Shown here in pieces: positions 9,009 to 16,585 of a stretch of 17,236 bases of DNA. The notes below the pieces were generated by a model. It was given only the letters and a program-made list of their open reading frames with translations, did no database searches and had not been told where the DNA came from. The stretch spans positions 1 through 17,236 of the forward strand of contig CAIYHK010000383.1 in the NCBI GenBank assembly GCA_903925985.1. Direction: 5' to 3'. Each line of letters opens with the position of its first letter. Position 1 is the stretch's first letter. Source of the stretch: an uncultured Actinomycetes bacterium. GTDB lineage: Bacteria; Actinomycetota; Acidimicrobiia; Acidimicrobiales; Ilumatobacteraceae. Position numbers and translations under genes: made by a program.

Positions 9009-9586
9009 CTGGACGTCTCGTTGTTCTGGCATCCGGAACCGGGACAAATCTGCAAGCAATCGTGGACGCTTGTAGCACCAATGTGCTCGCGGCTGATGTT
9101 GTTGCTGTGATTTCAAATAACTGTGATGCTCTCGCTCTCCAGCGCGCCCGTAATGCAGGGATCGAAGCAGTGTGTTTGGAAAAAGAGCAAGGTGAGCCGC
9201 GGCGTGATTACGACACGCGCCTCGCAGCACAAGTTTCACAATTTAATCCCGATTATGTGGTGCTGGCCGGCTGGATGCTGCTGCTCTCGGCTAACTTTCT
9301 CGATCATGTTGGCTGTCCCGTGATCAACCTTCATCCCGCGCTGCCTGGCGAACTCCCAGGTATCAATTCAATTGAGCGTGCTCATTCAGAGGCGATTCGC
9401 GGTGAGCGGGCGCGCAGTGGCGTAATGGTTCATTTTGTGCCCGATGAAGGCGTGGACAACGGGCCCGTGATCGCCACAGTGGAGATTCCGGTGTCGGCCC
9501 AAGATTCTCTCGAAGATTTCACTGAACGTGTACACGAAGCCGAGCACAAATTGCTCGTCGATGCTCTTATCCAACTTTGCAACTAG
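9005..9586 (+). CDS. purN: Phosphoribosylglycinamide formyltransferase
   Basis: GAR transformylase uses 10-formyl-tetrahydrofolate to make FGAR. It is 193 residues, normal for the family. SGTGTNLQAI (10-19) is the phosphate-binding region. Asn108 and His110 (VINLHPALPG) and Asp151 (FVPDEGVDNGPVI) match the catalytic Asn-His-Asp set. The start is GTG 9005, sharing GTGA with the stop of the purD-purM fusion; GGAG at 8991-8994 is ten bases upstream. Its position directly after PurD-PurM gives the same enzyme order as the trifunctional eukaryotic GART protein, here left as a separate polypeptide. In many bacteria purH follows purN; here guaB does. Confidence 0.96.
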   Translation: MTGRLVVLASGTGTNLQAIVDACSTNVLAADVVAVISNNCDALALQRARNAGIEAVCLEKEQGEPRRDYDTRLAAQVSQFNPDYVVLAGWMLLLSANFLDHVGCPVINLHPALPGELPGINSIERAHSEAIRGERARSGVMVHFVPDEGVDNGPVIATVEIPVSAQDSLEDFTERVHEAEHKLLVDALIQLCN

Positions 9587-9590
9587 GAGG
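9585..9590 (+). promoter_or_regulatory. Ribosome binding site of guaB, overlapping the purN stop
   Basis: AGGAGG begins inside the purN TAG stop (9584-9586) and lies six bases before ATG 9597. It is the only perfect Shine-Dalgarno in the purine operon and decides the guaB start; the frame is open further upstream to 9528, but that part lies inside purN and adds no IMPDH-like sequence. Confidence 0.85.
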
Positions 9591-9596
9591 CAACGA

Positions 9597-11087
9597 ATGA
9601 AAACCAGCGAAATATTCCGTGAAGATGAGGGTCTGACCTTTGATGATGTTGTTTTAGTCCCAGCTTGGAGTGATGTCTTGCCGTCAGATGTTGACACTTC
9701 CGCCACTTTTGCTGCTGACATCAGACTTGCTGTCCCTCTCGTCTCGGCGGCTATGGACAAGGTGACCGAATCCCGAATGGCAACTGCCCTCGCACGCCAA
9801 GGTGGAATCGGGGTCCTGCACAGGAACATGTCAATTGTCGATCAAGCCGGCGAGGTTGTGAAGGTGAAGCGCTCCCAAAGTGGAATGATCACTGATCCAG
9901 TGACTCTGCCGATCTCAGCGACACTCGGTGAAGCCGAGGCAATGATGGCAAAGTTCAAATTTTCAGGAGTCCCAATCATGGATGAGAACCGCAAACTTTT
10001 GGGGATTCTCACTAATCGTGATGTGCGGTTTTGTAATCCGAGTGACATGAGTAAATCGGTCTCTGAATTCATGACCGCGGCTCCGTTAGTAACTGCACCC
10101 GAAGGAACAACGCTTGACGAGGCACGGTCGCTTCTACAGAAGCACAGGATTGAAAAGCTTCCACTGGTCGACAAAGAAGGCAAACTATGCGGGCTCATTA
10201 CGGTGAAGGACCTTCTTAAAAAACTTGAACATCCAAACTCAACCCAGGATTCCAGTGGGCGCCTGAGGGTTGCCGCTGCAGTGGGTGTCGGGCCAGATCT
10301 CGAATCTCGAGTATCAGCATTGGTGTCAGCAGGAGTAGATGCAATTGTCATTGACACTGCACATGGTCACTCCGGGGGAGTAGTGCGTGCGATTGAACGG
10401 ATCCGAAGCCTTTATAAGGATCTGCCGATCGTGGCCGGAAATGTTGTGACTCCAGAAGGTGTCGAAGACCTAGTCAAAGCTGGTGCCAATGCCGTGAAGG
10501 TTGGAATCGGTGCTGGTTCTATTTGCACCACTCGAGTGATCGCGGGTTCGGGGATGCCCCAGTTGTCTGCGATATTCCACTCTGCACAACGTGCGCGTCA
10601 ACTCGGGATTCCGGTGATCGGCGATGGTGGTATCACGTATTCCGGTGACATAGTCAAGGCAATTGCTGCAGGGTCAGAAACCGTGATGCTCGGAAGCATT
10701 CTCGCTGGGACCGATGAAGCACCAGGGCAACTCGAACTCTACGCAGGGCGCCAATACAAGTCGTACCGTGGCATGGGTTCTCTTGGTGCGATGGAGGGAT
10801 TCGGCGCTGATCGATATGCAACGGCTCAAGATGAAGCAGAGTCAGGTTCGCGCAAGCTTGTTCCAGAGGGCATCGAAGGTCGTGTTCCTTACGCCGGCTT
10901 CTTGGCGGATGTTGTTTATCAATTGGTCGGTGGTCTCCGCTCGGGCATGGGATATGCCGGTGCCGCATCGCTGGAAGATTTGCGGACAAAATCGCGACTC
11001 ATGAAAGTGACCGCCGCGGGTCGGGCTGAAAGTCACCCCCACGATGTGACCATCACAAAAGAAGCACCTAACTATCACACGAGCTGA
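9597..11087 (+). CDS. guaB: IMP dehydrogenase
   Basis: This enzyme oxidises IMP to XMP with NAD+, the first step committed to guanine nucleotides. It is 496 residues from ATG 9597. The N-terminal part of the barrel has [19 protein letters not shown]. Two CBS domains follow, recognised by [19 protein letters not shown] and [19 protein letters not shown]. The catalytic loop [12 protein letters not shown] carries Cys310, and [24 protein letters not shown] and the flap region ending in [13 protein letters not shown] are all present. The CBS pair is a likely site of allosteric control by nucleotides, as known in the family. It is the last gene of the operon and ends only 3 bp from the stop of the convergent NRAMP-like gene. 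Confidence 0.97.
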   Translation: MKTSEIFREDEGLTFDDVVLVPAWSDVLPSDVDTSATFAADIRLAVPLVSAAMDKVTESRMATALARQGGIGVLHRNMSIVDQAGEVVKVKRSQSGMITDPVTLPISATLGEAEAMMAKFKFSGVPIMDENRKLLGILTNRDVRFCNPSDMSKSVSEFMTAAPLVTAPEGTTLDEARSLLQKHRIEKLPLVDKEGKLCGLITVKDLLKKLEHPNSTQDSSGRLRVAAAVGVGPDLESRVSALVSAGVDAIVIDTAHGHSGGVVRAIERIRSLYKDLPIVAGNVVTPEGVEDLVKAGANAVKVGIGAGSICTTRVIAGSGMPQLSAIFHSAQRARQLGIPVIGDGGITYSGDIVKAIAAGSETVMLGSILAGTDEAPGQLELYAGRQYKSYRGMGSLGAMEGFGADRYATAQDEAESGSRKLVPEGIEGRVPYAGFLADVVYQLVGGLRSGMGYAGAASLEDLRTKSRLMKVTAAGRAESHPHDVTITKEAPNYHTS

Positions 11088-11099
11088 CGCTCAGTCAGC
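11083..11099. terminator. Possible bidirectional hairpin between convergent genes
   Basis: GCTGAC (11083-11088) and GTCAGC (11094-11099) form a perfect 6-bp stem with a 5-base loop. The hairpin contains both the guaB stop codon and the stop codon of the opposite-strand transporter gene. Neither strand has a clear T-tract after it, so it is at best a weak terminator; the symmetry would serve both operons. Confidence 0.35.
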
Positions 11100-12371
11100 A
11101 AAGATAAACAACACTGGTAGGACAGCAATTGTTAGAGCAGCAAGTGCGACCAGAACCTGAGATAGCAAGTTGCTACGGCGTGCACCCAAAACATCGTTCC
11201 TGCGTGCCAGTAGCCAGATCACAAGAATCAATGGTGGTGCTGCGAGTCCATTCAGGATTGCAGCGAGATAGAGAGTGCGTATGGAGTCAACGCCAACCAG
11301 ATTCATCGCAAGGCCAGCAAGCATTGATGTTGTGATCACAGCGTAGAAAGCTTTCGCTTGATTCATCCGCAGACTCAGACCCTCACGCCATCCAAAAGTT
11401 TCACTCAATGCGTATGCGGTTGAACCAGCAAGCACAGGAATGGCTAGTAGCCCGGTTCCAACGATGCCAAGTGTGAAAACAAGGCTCGTGAATCTTCCTG
11501 CCAATGGTTCCAACGCAGCAGCGGCTTGCTCAGCTGTCGTAATGGTCGCGCTGCCTTTGCTACCAATAGTGGTGCCCGCAGTAACCATGATCGCAAACAT
11601 CACCACTACGCCAGAACTCATACCAACAAACACATCACCTCGCATCGCAGACAACTCAGCTCGATGCACGGTGGTGTCGCCATCTCGATGACGATCTTTA
11701 TGCTCTTCCACCTCTTCACTGGTTTGCCAGAAGAAGAGATATGGAGAGATGGTCGTGCCAAATATTGCAATCAGAGCAGCGATTGTTGTTCGGTCGAAGG
11801 TCATATTCGGAACGAAGGTATTTTTAGCAACATCACCCCAGCTCACTTCAACGACGAAAAGCACAAGTATGTAAGAGAGGATTGAAAGACACAGCCACTT
11901 GAGTACGCGTGCGTACTGGTGATAAGGCACAAAGATCTCAAGTACGGCCATGCCGACTGCAAATCCAATCAACAACACCGGTGTTGGAATAGGAATCAAT
12001 AGCTTGGTTGCTGCGGCCATCGAACCCAGGTCGGCACCGATATTGAAGGTGTTTGCTGCAGTCACCAGAGTGACCATGAGCCATAAAACCCAACGCTTGT
12101 AATGTTCGCGAATAATTGCCGCAAGGCCCTTGCCCGTTACGAGTCCGAGTCGTGCTGTGGTTTCTTGCACTGCAGCCGCCAGAGGAAGTGCAAGAAGAGC
12201 CGTCCAGAGCAACTGGAATTGAAATGATGTGCCAACTTGTGAGTAGGTGCCGATTCCACTTGGGTCATCATCGGCTGCACCGGTGACAATTCCGGGACCG
12301 AGACGACGAAAGTAGCCACGGCCATGGACTGTGTCACGATGTCGGTGGTGACGCTTCGTGTTGTCAGTCAT
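11091..12371 (-). CDS. NRAMP-family-related metal ion transporter
   Basis: This is a polytopic inner-membrane protein of about 426 residues with roughly eleven hydrophobic segments, in the NRAMP/SLC11 superfamily. The N-terminal tail is rich in His and Arg. In the first helix the canonical DPGN is replaced by DDDPSG (34-39), keeping the aspartate but losing the asparagine. The sixth-helix region reads GTTISPYLFFWQTSEE, without the MPH motif whose methionine binds transition metals. Canonical Nramps import Mn2+/Fe2+ with protons; these changes suggest a different preference (possibly Mg2+ or another ion), which is inference. I chose ATG 12371, which overlaps the upstream stop as ATGA; a TTG at 12377 would add only two residues. 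It is the last gene of a four-gene minus-strand operon. Confidence 0.85.
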   Translation of the reverse strand: MTDNTKRHHRHRDTVHGRGYFRRLGPGIVTGAADDDPSGIGTYSQVGTSFQFQLLWTALLALPLAAAVQETTARLGLVTGKGLAAIIREHYKRWVLWLMVTLVTAANTFNIGADLGSMAAATKLLIPIPTPVLLIGFAVGMAVLEIFVPYHQYARVLKWLCLSILSYILVLFVVEVSWGDVAKNTFVPNMTFDRTTIAALIAIFGTTISPYLFFWQTSEEVEEHKDRHRDGDTTVHRAELSAMRGDVFVGMSSGVVVMFAIMVTAGTTIGSKGSATITTAEQAAAALEPLAGRFTSLVFTLGIVGTGLLAIPVLAGSTAYALSETFGWREGLSLRMNQAKAFYAVITTSMLAGLAMNLVGVDSIRTLYLAAILNGLAAPPLILVIWLLARRNDVLGARRSNLLSQVLVALAALTIAVLPVLFIFAD

Positions 12372-12994
12372 GCCCAACTTCGCCGTAGTTCTCGTAAGGC
12401 GCGTGCTTTGACATCATTCCATTGTCCAACTTGATTACGAATGGTTCCAGCCGATGGCCTTTTCGTTGCAGGATCGCTCACTGACCACTTCGCATAGGAC
12501 TCAATTGATGCCGAGTCCGATGCAAGCAGAAAATCTGCCATGAAGTGCACAAGTTCTTCTTCGGTCCAACTGCGTGAGTAATCATCCCGTGGGGTATGGC
12601 CTATTGATAGACCAGCGAGGGCGCATGCGTTTGCCCACGAACCAAAGACCTGGATTACACGCGGCAGAGTCGGGCCTTGTACAGCTCCTTCAGCTACGAG
12701 GTCTGCGTAGTGCCCACCCGAGAGCATTTCTGAACCACCGGCGGCTTCACGGAGGGCTTGCAGGATCTTGTCGTTGGTCCAGATGGTCTGGTATCCGCCA
12801 CGATTTTTGATCTCTGACTCGAGATCAGTCACCAGATGCCGTACCCGTCTGGTGGTTAATTTGCGCGCATCCTCAGTGTGGATGCCAATGCCTAAAGCAA
12901 GTTCCGTGTAAGTAGCTCCCGGGTGTTCACGAAGCCAGGATTCAATCTGCTCGACAACAATTCGCCGTTGTTCCGGCGAGCGCCGAGCTTTCAC
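12368..12994 (-). CDS. Putative DNA-binding protein with two homing-endonuclease-associated repeats
   Basis: A soluble 208-residue protein. Residues about 8-60 are basic and helical with the pattern of a winged-helix or MarR-like helix-turn-helix. Residues about 71-129 (beginning WTNDKILQALREAAGG, ending VFGSWANACALAGL) strongly resemble the homing-endonuclease-associated repeat (HNH_repeat), a small DNA-binding helical unit. A second, more diverged copy covers about 142-203 (SWTEEELVHFM, RPSAGTIRNQVGQWNDV). No HNH, LAGLIDADG or other nuclease motif is present, so it is probably a DNA-binding or regulatory protein rather than an endonuclease. The GTG start (12994-12992) shares GTGA with the P450 stop, and its own stop overlaps the transporter start (ATGA). 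Its target is unknown; regulation of this operon is possible but unproven. Confidence 0.75.
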   Translation of the reverse strand: MKARRSPEQRRIVVEQIESWLREHPGATYTELALGIGIHTEDARKLTTRRVRHLVTDLESEIKNRGGYQTIWTNDKILQALREAAGGSEMLSGGHYADLVAEGAVQGPTLPRVIQVFGSWANACALAGLSIGHTPRDDYSRSWTEEELVHFMADFLLASDSASIESYAKWSVSDPATKRPSAGTIRNQVGQWNDVKARALRELRRSWA

Positions 12995-14238
12995 TTCAGC
13001 GAATATGTGACTGGTAGTCGCTTCAGCCCACCGACAAATGTGGTGTGAATGTGGGCGTAATCGCCGGCGAGTTCCATGGTTTTGATTCGAGGGATCAACT
13101 CATTAAAGAACGTTCGCATCTCCATGCGGGCGAGCATTGCGCCAAGGCAGTAGTGAATACCAAATCCAAAAGCAAGGTGTCGGTTAGGTGTGCGACCGAC
13201 ATCAAACTTGAACGGGTCAGTGAAGGTGTCTTCGTCGCGGTTTCCAGATGGATAGGAGAGAAGAACTGACTCACCCGCCTTGATAGTTGTATTGCGGATC
13301 GTGTAATCCTCTGTGGCAGTACGCATGAAGTGAGTTACCGGAGAAACCCATCGGATCATCTCATCAACTGCTGTTGGGAGCAGAGACATGTCGTCTTGTA
13401 GTCGCTTCAGCTGATCTGGATTCTGCAACAGAGAAAGCATTCCACCTGCAATTGCTGCACTGGTTGTGTCGTGCCCAGCAGTTGCAGTGATGATGTAATA
13501 CGAGATCATCTCAACATCACCAAGTGGTTTGTCATACACCTCGCCATTGGCGATGGTTGAAGCAAGATCGTGAGTCGGGGTTGACTTGCGCGATGCACTC
13601 AATTCACTGAAGTAGATGAAAAAGTCATTGATTACTTGAGTCAAATCTTCAATAGTGGTGCCGCGCTGGAGGTCAGGGTCTGCGTTCCCAAACATTTCCT
13701 GGGTAAGCATGAGCATGCGCTGATAGTCGGTCTCTGGTAATCCGAGAATTGCAAGGATCACCTGCAATGGATATTGCAAAGCGATGTCACGTGAGAAATC
13801 GCATTTGCCACCCAGATCGGACATCTTGTCAACGGATTGTTTTGCGAGCTCGCTCATGCGGGCATCTAGCCGCGCAAGGTTTTTGGGCAGAAACCAATCA
13901 GCGGCCACCTTGCGATATTCAGCATGGTCGGGTTCATCCATGTGAATGAGGGTGCGCAGCATGTTCCCGTTATTGCGAGTGTGATCGTCGGCTTCCACAT
14001 TGGCAAGAATCGGACGCGGCTCATTCAAAAAGATGTTGCTCTTGGCCTCGATCTCAAAGATGTCGGCATTCTTTGTGAGCAACCAGAAAGGGTAGTGATC
14101 GGGGGCATTCACAAGGTGAACAGGATCATGTTTGCGCAGCAGGGCGAGCTTGGCGTGAAACTCATCAAACGTGCCCCAGGATGCGGGCACGGTGATCATG
14201 TTTCCAGCTTCTTCAAGTTGTGCTTGTAGATCTGACAT
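12991..14238 (-). CDS. Cytochrome P450, CYP108-like
   Basis: A soluble bacterial class-I cytochrome P450 monooxygenase of 415 residues, full length. The I-helix oxygen-activation motif AGHDT is at 254-258, the ExxR motif at Glu293-Arg296, and the heme-ligand loop FGFGIHYCLG carries Cys364. From memory, the segments VDEMIRWVSPVTHFMRTA, LLSYPSGNRDE, TPNRHLAFGFG and the end FVGG-K resemble P450terp (CYP108A1, alpha-terpineol hydroxylase) more than other families, so a terpenoid or other hydrophobic alicyclic substrate is plausible; a steroid-type P450 is an alternative. No ferredoxin or reductase gene is in the window, so electrons must come from partners encoded elsewhere. It starts at ATG 14238, 10 bp after the aldehyde dehydrogenase, and overlaps the next gene by 4 bp. 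Confidence 0.93.
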   Translation of the reverse strand: MSDLQAQLEEAGNMITVPASWGTFDEFHAKLALLRKHDPVHLVNAPDHYPFWLLTKNADIFEIEAKSNIFLNEPRPILANVEADDHTRNNGNMLRTLIHMDEPDHAEYRKVAADWFLPKNLARLDARMSELAKQSVDKMSDLGGKCDFSRDIALQYPLQVILAILGLPETDYQRMLMLTQEMFGNADPDLQRGTTIEDLTQVINDFFIYFSELSASRKSTPTHDLASTIANGEVYDKPLGDVEMISYYIITATAGHDTTSAAIAGGMLSLLQNPDQLKRLQDDMSLLPTAVDEMIRWVSPVTHFMRTATEDYTIRNTTIKAGESVLLSYPSGNRDEDTFTDPFKFDVGRTPNRHLAFGFGIHYCLGAMLARMEMRTFFNELIPRIKTMELAGDYAHIHTTFVGGLKRLPVTYSLK

Positions 14239-14245
14239 GCGAAGG

Positions 14246-14250
14246 CTCCT
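14246..14250 (-). promoter_or_regulatory. Ribosome binding site of the P450 gene, overlapping the upstream stop
   Basis: On the minus strand AGGAG starts within the TAG stop of the aldehyde dehydrogenase gene and lies seven bases before ATG 14238. It fixes the P450 start and repeats the stop/ribosome-site overlap seen at purN/guaB. Confidence 0.75.
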
Positions 14251-15649
14251 AGACCGCTTTGCGAATTAGTTTCATCTTCTTCTCAGTGTAAGGCGGGTAG
14301 GCGATGGACGGATCAACTTTGGTGCTCTTACGAAGCACCGGCTTGCGGTGCTGGAAGATGTCGATACTTGATTTGCCGTGATAAGCACCCATGCCACTTT
14401 CACCGACACCGCCAAAAGGCAGATTTGGATTCGAAATGTGAAGGATCGTGCCATTCACAGTGACTCCACCTGCCGTAGTGCGTTCGATTACTGCATCAAT
14501 CGCACGGTCATCTTCACTGAATACGTAGAGGGCAAGTGGGTGTGGCTTTGAATTTATAAATGCAATTGCTTCAGCCACGTTGTCAATCTCAACCATTGGA
14601 AGAATCGGCCCGAATATTTCATCCTGCATCACTGGCGCAGAGATGTTGACATCGGAGAGCACCGTTGGGGCGATGTACTTGGTGTTGGCATCGGTCTCGC
14701 CGCCTATAACGGCAGAGCCGCTCTCAAGCATTGATGCGAGTCGGTTGAAGTGATGACCATTAACAATTCGTGCGTAGTCCCCACTTTGTTTCGGGTCATC
14801 TCCGTAGAACTCTTTGATTGCAACACGAAGCTCTCCAACGAATGCAGAAGCTACTTTCTTGTCGACAAGTAGGTAGTCAGGCGCAATGCAGGTTTGTCCC
14901 GCATTCAAGAACTTGCCCCATGCGATACGGCGCGCCGCCACCCGAAGGTTTGCAGTTGCATCAACAATGGTTGGGCTCTTGCCCCCAAGTTCGAGTGTCA
15001 CTGGCGTGAGATGTTTTGCTGCTGCTTCCATTACGACTCGACCGATGCGACCATTTCCCGTGTAGAAGATGTGGTCAAATTTTTGTGCAAGCAGTTCGGT
15101 GGTTTCAGCCACGCCACCCTCGATCACTTGGACTGCGTCGGGGTCCAAATAACGGTGGATGAGTTCGGTAATCACTGTTGAAGTGTGTGGAGCAATTTCG
15201 CTTGGCTTCAAGACCACTGAGTTGCCCGCGGCGATTGCGCCAGCTGCTGGGGATAGCAACAACTGAATTGGATAGTTCCACGGTGAGATGATCGCGACCA
15301 CACCAAGTGGCTCGGCTACGCGGTGACTCGAACCGGGGAGCGCCACAATTGGAGTCGAAACACGCTCTGGGCGAGTCCACTTTCGTAGATTTTTTTGCAG
15401 CAACTTGATCTCGCCAATTGTGAAACCGATGTCAGTGACCCAGCCCTCAGCAGCGGGCTTACCCAGGTCTGCGGCCAGCGCGGCTAGTAGTTGCTCTGAG
15501 TTGTCCTCAAGAAGTTTGCGCATGCCATCAAGTTGTGCTCGGCGCCATGAGAGCGGTCGCGTGCGTCCCGAATCAAAGGCATCACGGGCACGCTGAACGA
15601 TTGCGGGGATGGTTGCCACCGCAGTAGGGGTGAAGTCGGCAATAGTCAT
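14249..15649 (-). CDS. NAD(P)-dependent aldehyde dehydrogenase, class 3-like
   Basis: The enzyme oxidises aldehydes to carboxylic acids. At 466 residues it has the shorter length typical of class-3 (fatty or aromatic aldehyde) ALDHs. SPWNYP contains Asn125, VVLKPSE contains Lys148, FYTGNGRIGR is the cofactor-binding turn in the form typical of bacterial class-3 enzymes, LELGGKSPTIV contains the general base Glu220, and NAGQTCIAPDY contains the nucleophile Cys254. The C-terminus has a basic stretch (EKKMKLIRKAV) but no clear membrane anchor. The start ATG 15649 is the first in frame and lacks a clear Shine-Dalgarno. It is the first gene of the operon with the P450, so the two probably act on successive oxidation products of one substrate, though the alcohol dehydrogenase that would link them is not here. 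Divergent from aguB. Confidence 0.94.
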   Translation of the reverse strand: MTIADFTPTAVATIPAIVQRARDAFDSGRTRPLSWRRAQLDGMRKLLEDNSEQLLAALAADLGKPAAEGWVTDIGFTIGEIKLLQKNLRKWTRPERVSTPIVALPGSSHRVAEPLGVVAIISPWNYPIQLLLSPAAGAIAAGNSVVLKPSEIAPHTSTVITELIHRYLDPDAVQVIEGGVAETTELLAQKFDHIFYTGNGRIGRVVMEAAAKHLTPVTLELGGKSPTIVDATANLRVAARRIAWGKFLNAGQTCIAPDYLLVDKKVASAFVGELRVAIKEFYGDDPKQSGDYARIVNGHHFNRLASMLESGSAVIGGETDANTKYIAPTVLSDVNISAPVMQDEIFGPILPMVEIDNVAEAIAFINSKPHPLALYVFSEDDRAIDAVIERTTAGGVTVNGTILHISNPNLPFGGVGESGMGAYHGKSSIDIFQHRKPVLRKSTKVDPSIAYPPYTEKKMKLIRKAV

Positions 15650-15666
15650 CTGAAAAGTGTTGCAGG

Positions 15667-15696
15667 TTCTCAGGCCATTTCCTCACGGCGTACCCT
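15667..15696 (+). promoter_or_regulatory. Possible aguB promoter, probably leaderless
   Basis: Within the 54-bp divergent gap, TTCTCA (15667-15672) and TACCCT (15691-15696) are spaced by 18 bp. The -10-like box ends seven bases before the aguB ATG, and no Shine-Dalgarno is present, so transcription may start at or next to the start codon, as is common in actinobacteria. I see no convincing promoter for the divergent aldehyde dehydrogenase gene. Confidence 0.3.
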
Positions 15697-15703
15697 TGAA
15701 TGC

Positions 15704-16585
15704 ATGACCCAAGGCTCGTCTGTCACTGTGGCAGCCATACAAATGGCTATGGAGGCCGATTCTGCTGCGAATATTGCCCGCGCAGAAGGCCTAGTGCGGG
15801 AAGCCTCAGCCGCTGGAGCCCAGGTAATTCTGCTTCCCGAACTCTTCGAAGGGCACTATTTCTGTAAAGACCAACATCCCGAATTCCTCAAACTCGCGGT
15901 ACCCGTTGATGAAAATCGTGCCTTGGCGCGAATGTGCGAAGTAGCAGCAGAACTAAAGGTTGTTCTCCCGATCAGTATCTACGAGCGTGCGAACCAGGCA
16001 CTTTTTAACACCGTGGTCATTGTGGATGCCGATGGTCGCAAGATTGGCAAATACCGCAAAAGCCACATTCCCGACGGCCCTGGTTATACGGAAAAGTATT
16101 ACTTCAGTCCCGGTGACACCGGATTCAAGGTATGGCCAACTGCATATGCACAGATTGGTGTTGGAATTTGTTGGGATCAATGGTTTCCAGAGGCGGCGCG
16201 CTGCATGGCTCTTGCGGGAGCCGAACTTCTGTTTTATCCAACTGCGATCGGGAGTGAGCCACCGAATCCTGAATGGAATTCCGCAGGACATTGGCAGCGT
16301 GCGATGCAAGGACACGCGGCATCGAATCTTGTTCCCGTGATCGCAGCAAACCGTGTCGGGCACGAAGTTGGTATTGCCAACAGCATCACCTTCTATGGAT
16401 CATCGTTCATCACTGATGTGACGGGTGAGAAGGTTCAAGAGCTAGATCGAAGTAGCGAAGGATTCATCATCCAGTCTTTTGATCTCCGAGGACAGGAAAA
16501 CTTGCGCAACAGTTGGGGTCTTTTCCGTGACCGGCGTCCTGATCTGTATCGCAATTTGAGCACCCTTGATGGTGAACCTGAGTGA
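15704..16585 (+). CDS. aguB: N-carbamoylputrescine amidase
   Basis: A nitrilase-superfamily amidase that hydrolyses N-carbamoylputrescine to putrescine, CO2 and ammonia. It is 293 residues, normal for the family. The Glu-Lys-Cys triad is visible: Glu46 (LLPELFEGHYFC), Lys119 (KYRKSHIPDGPGYTEKYYF) and Cys156 (GVGICWDQWFPEAAR). The HIPDGPGYTEKYYFSPGD and ICWDQWFPEAAR segments are characteristic of the AguB/plant CPA subfamily rather than of generic nitrilases. The downstream gene, overlapping by 4 bp, is agmatine deiminase, which makes this enzyme's substrate and supports the assignment. ATG 15704 has no ribosome site upstream; see the leaderless promoter entry. Confidence 0.95.
   Translation: MTQGSSVTVAAIQMAMEADSAANIARAEGLVREASAAGAQVILLPELFEGHYFCKDQHPEFLKLAVPVDENRALARMCEVAAELKVVLPISIYERANQALFNTVVIVDADGRKIGKYRKSHIPDGPGYTEKYYFSPGDTGFKVWPTAYAQIGVGICWDQWFPEAARCMALAGAELLFYPTAIGSEPPNPEWNSAGHWQRAMQGHAASNLVPVIAANRVGHEVGIANSITFYGSSFITDVTGEKVQELDRSSEGFIIQSFDLRGQENLRNSWGLFRDRRPDLYRNLSTLDGEPE

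Noticed and set aside
9528..9596. Longer guaB starting at 9528
   Set aside because: The extra 23 residues overlap purN and do not resemble IMPDH, whereas ATG 9597 has AGGAGG at the right distance and begins with the normal IMPDH N-terminus.
9842..10357. 171-residue open frame antisense to guaB
   Set aside because: It lies wholly within a clearly functional IMP dehydrogenase, is rich in Ser/Arg/Thr of low complexity and has no recognisable domain; a shadow of codon bias.
12372..12377. TTG start two codons upstream for the NRAMP-like gene
   Set aside because: ATG 12371 forms the ATGA overlap seen throughout this operon; the TTG has no better ribosome site.
12368..12994. Active homing endonuclease or mobile element
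   Set aside because: No HNH, GIY-YIG or LAGLIDADG motif, no intron or intein in the neighbours, no flanking repeats, and the gene is tightly overlapped on both sides like a resident operon member.
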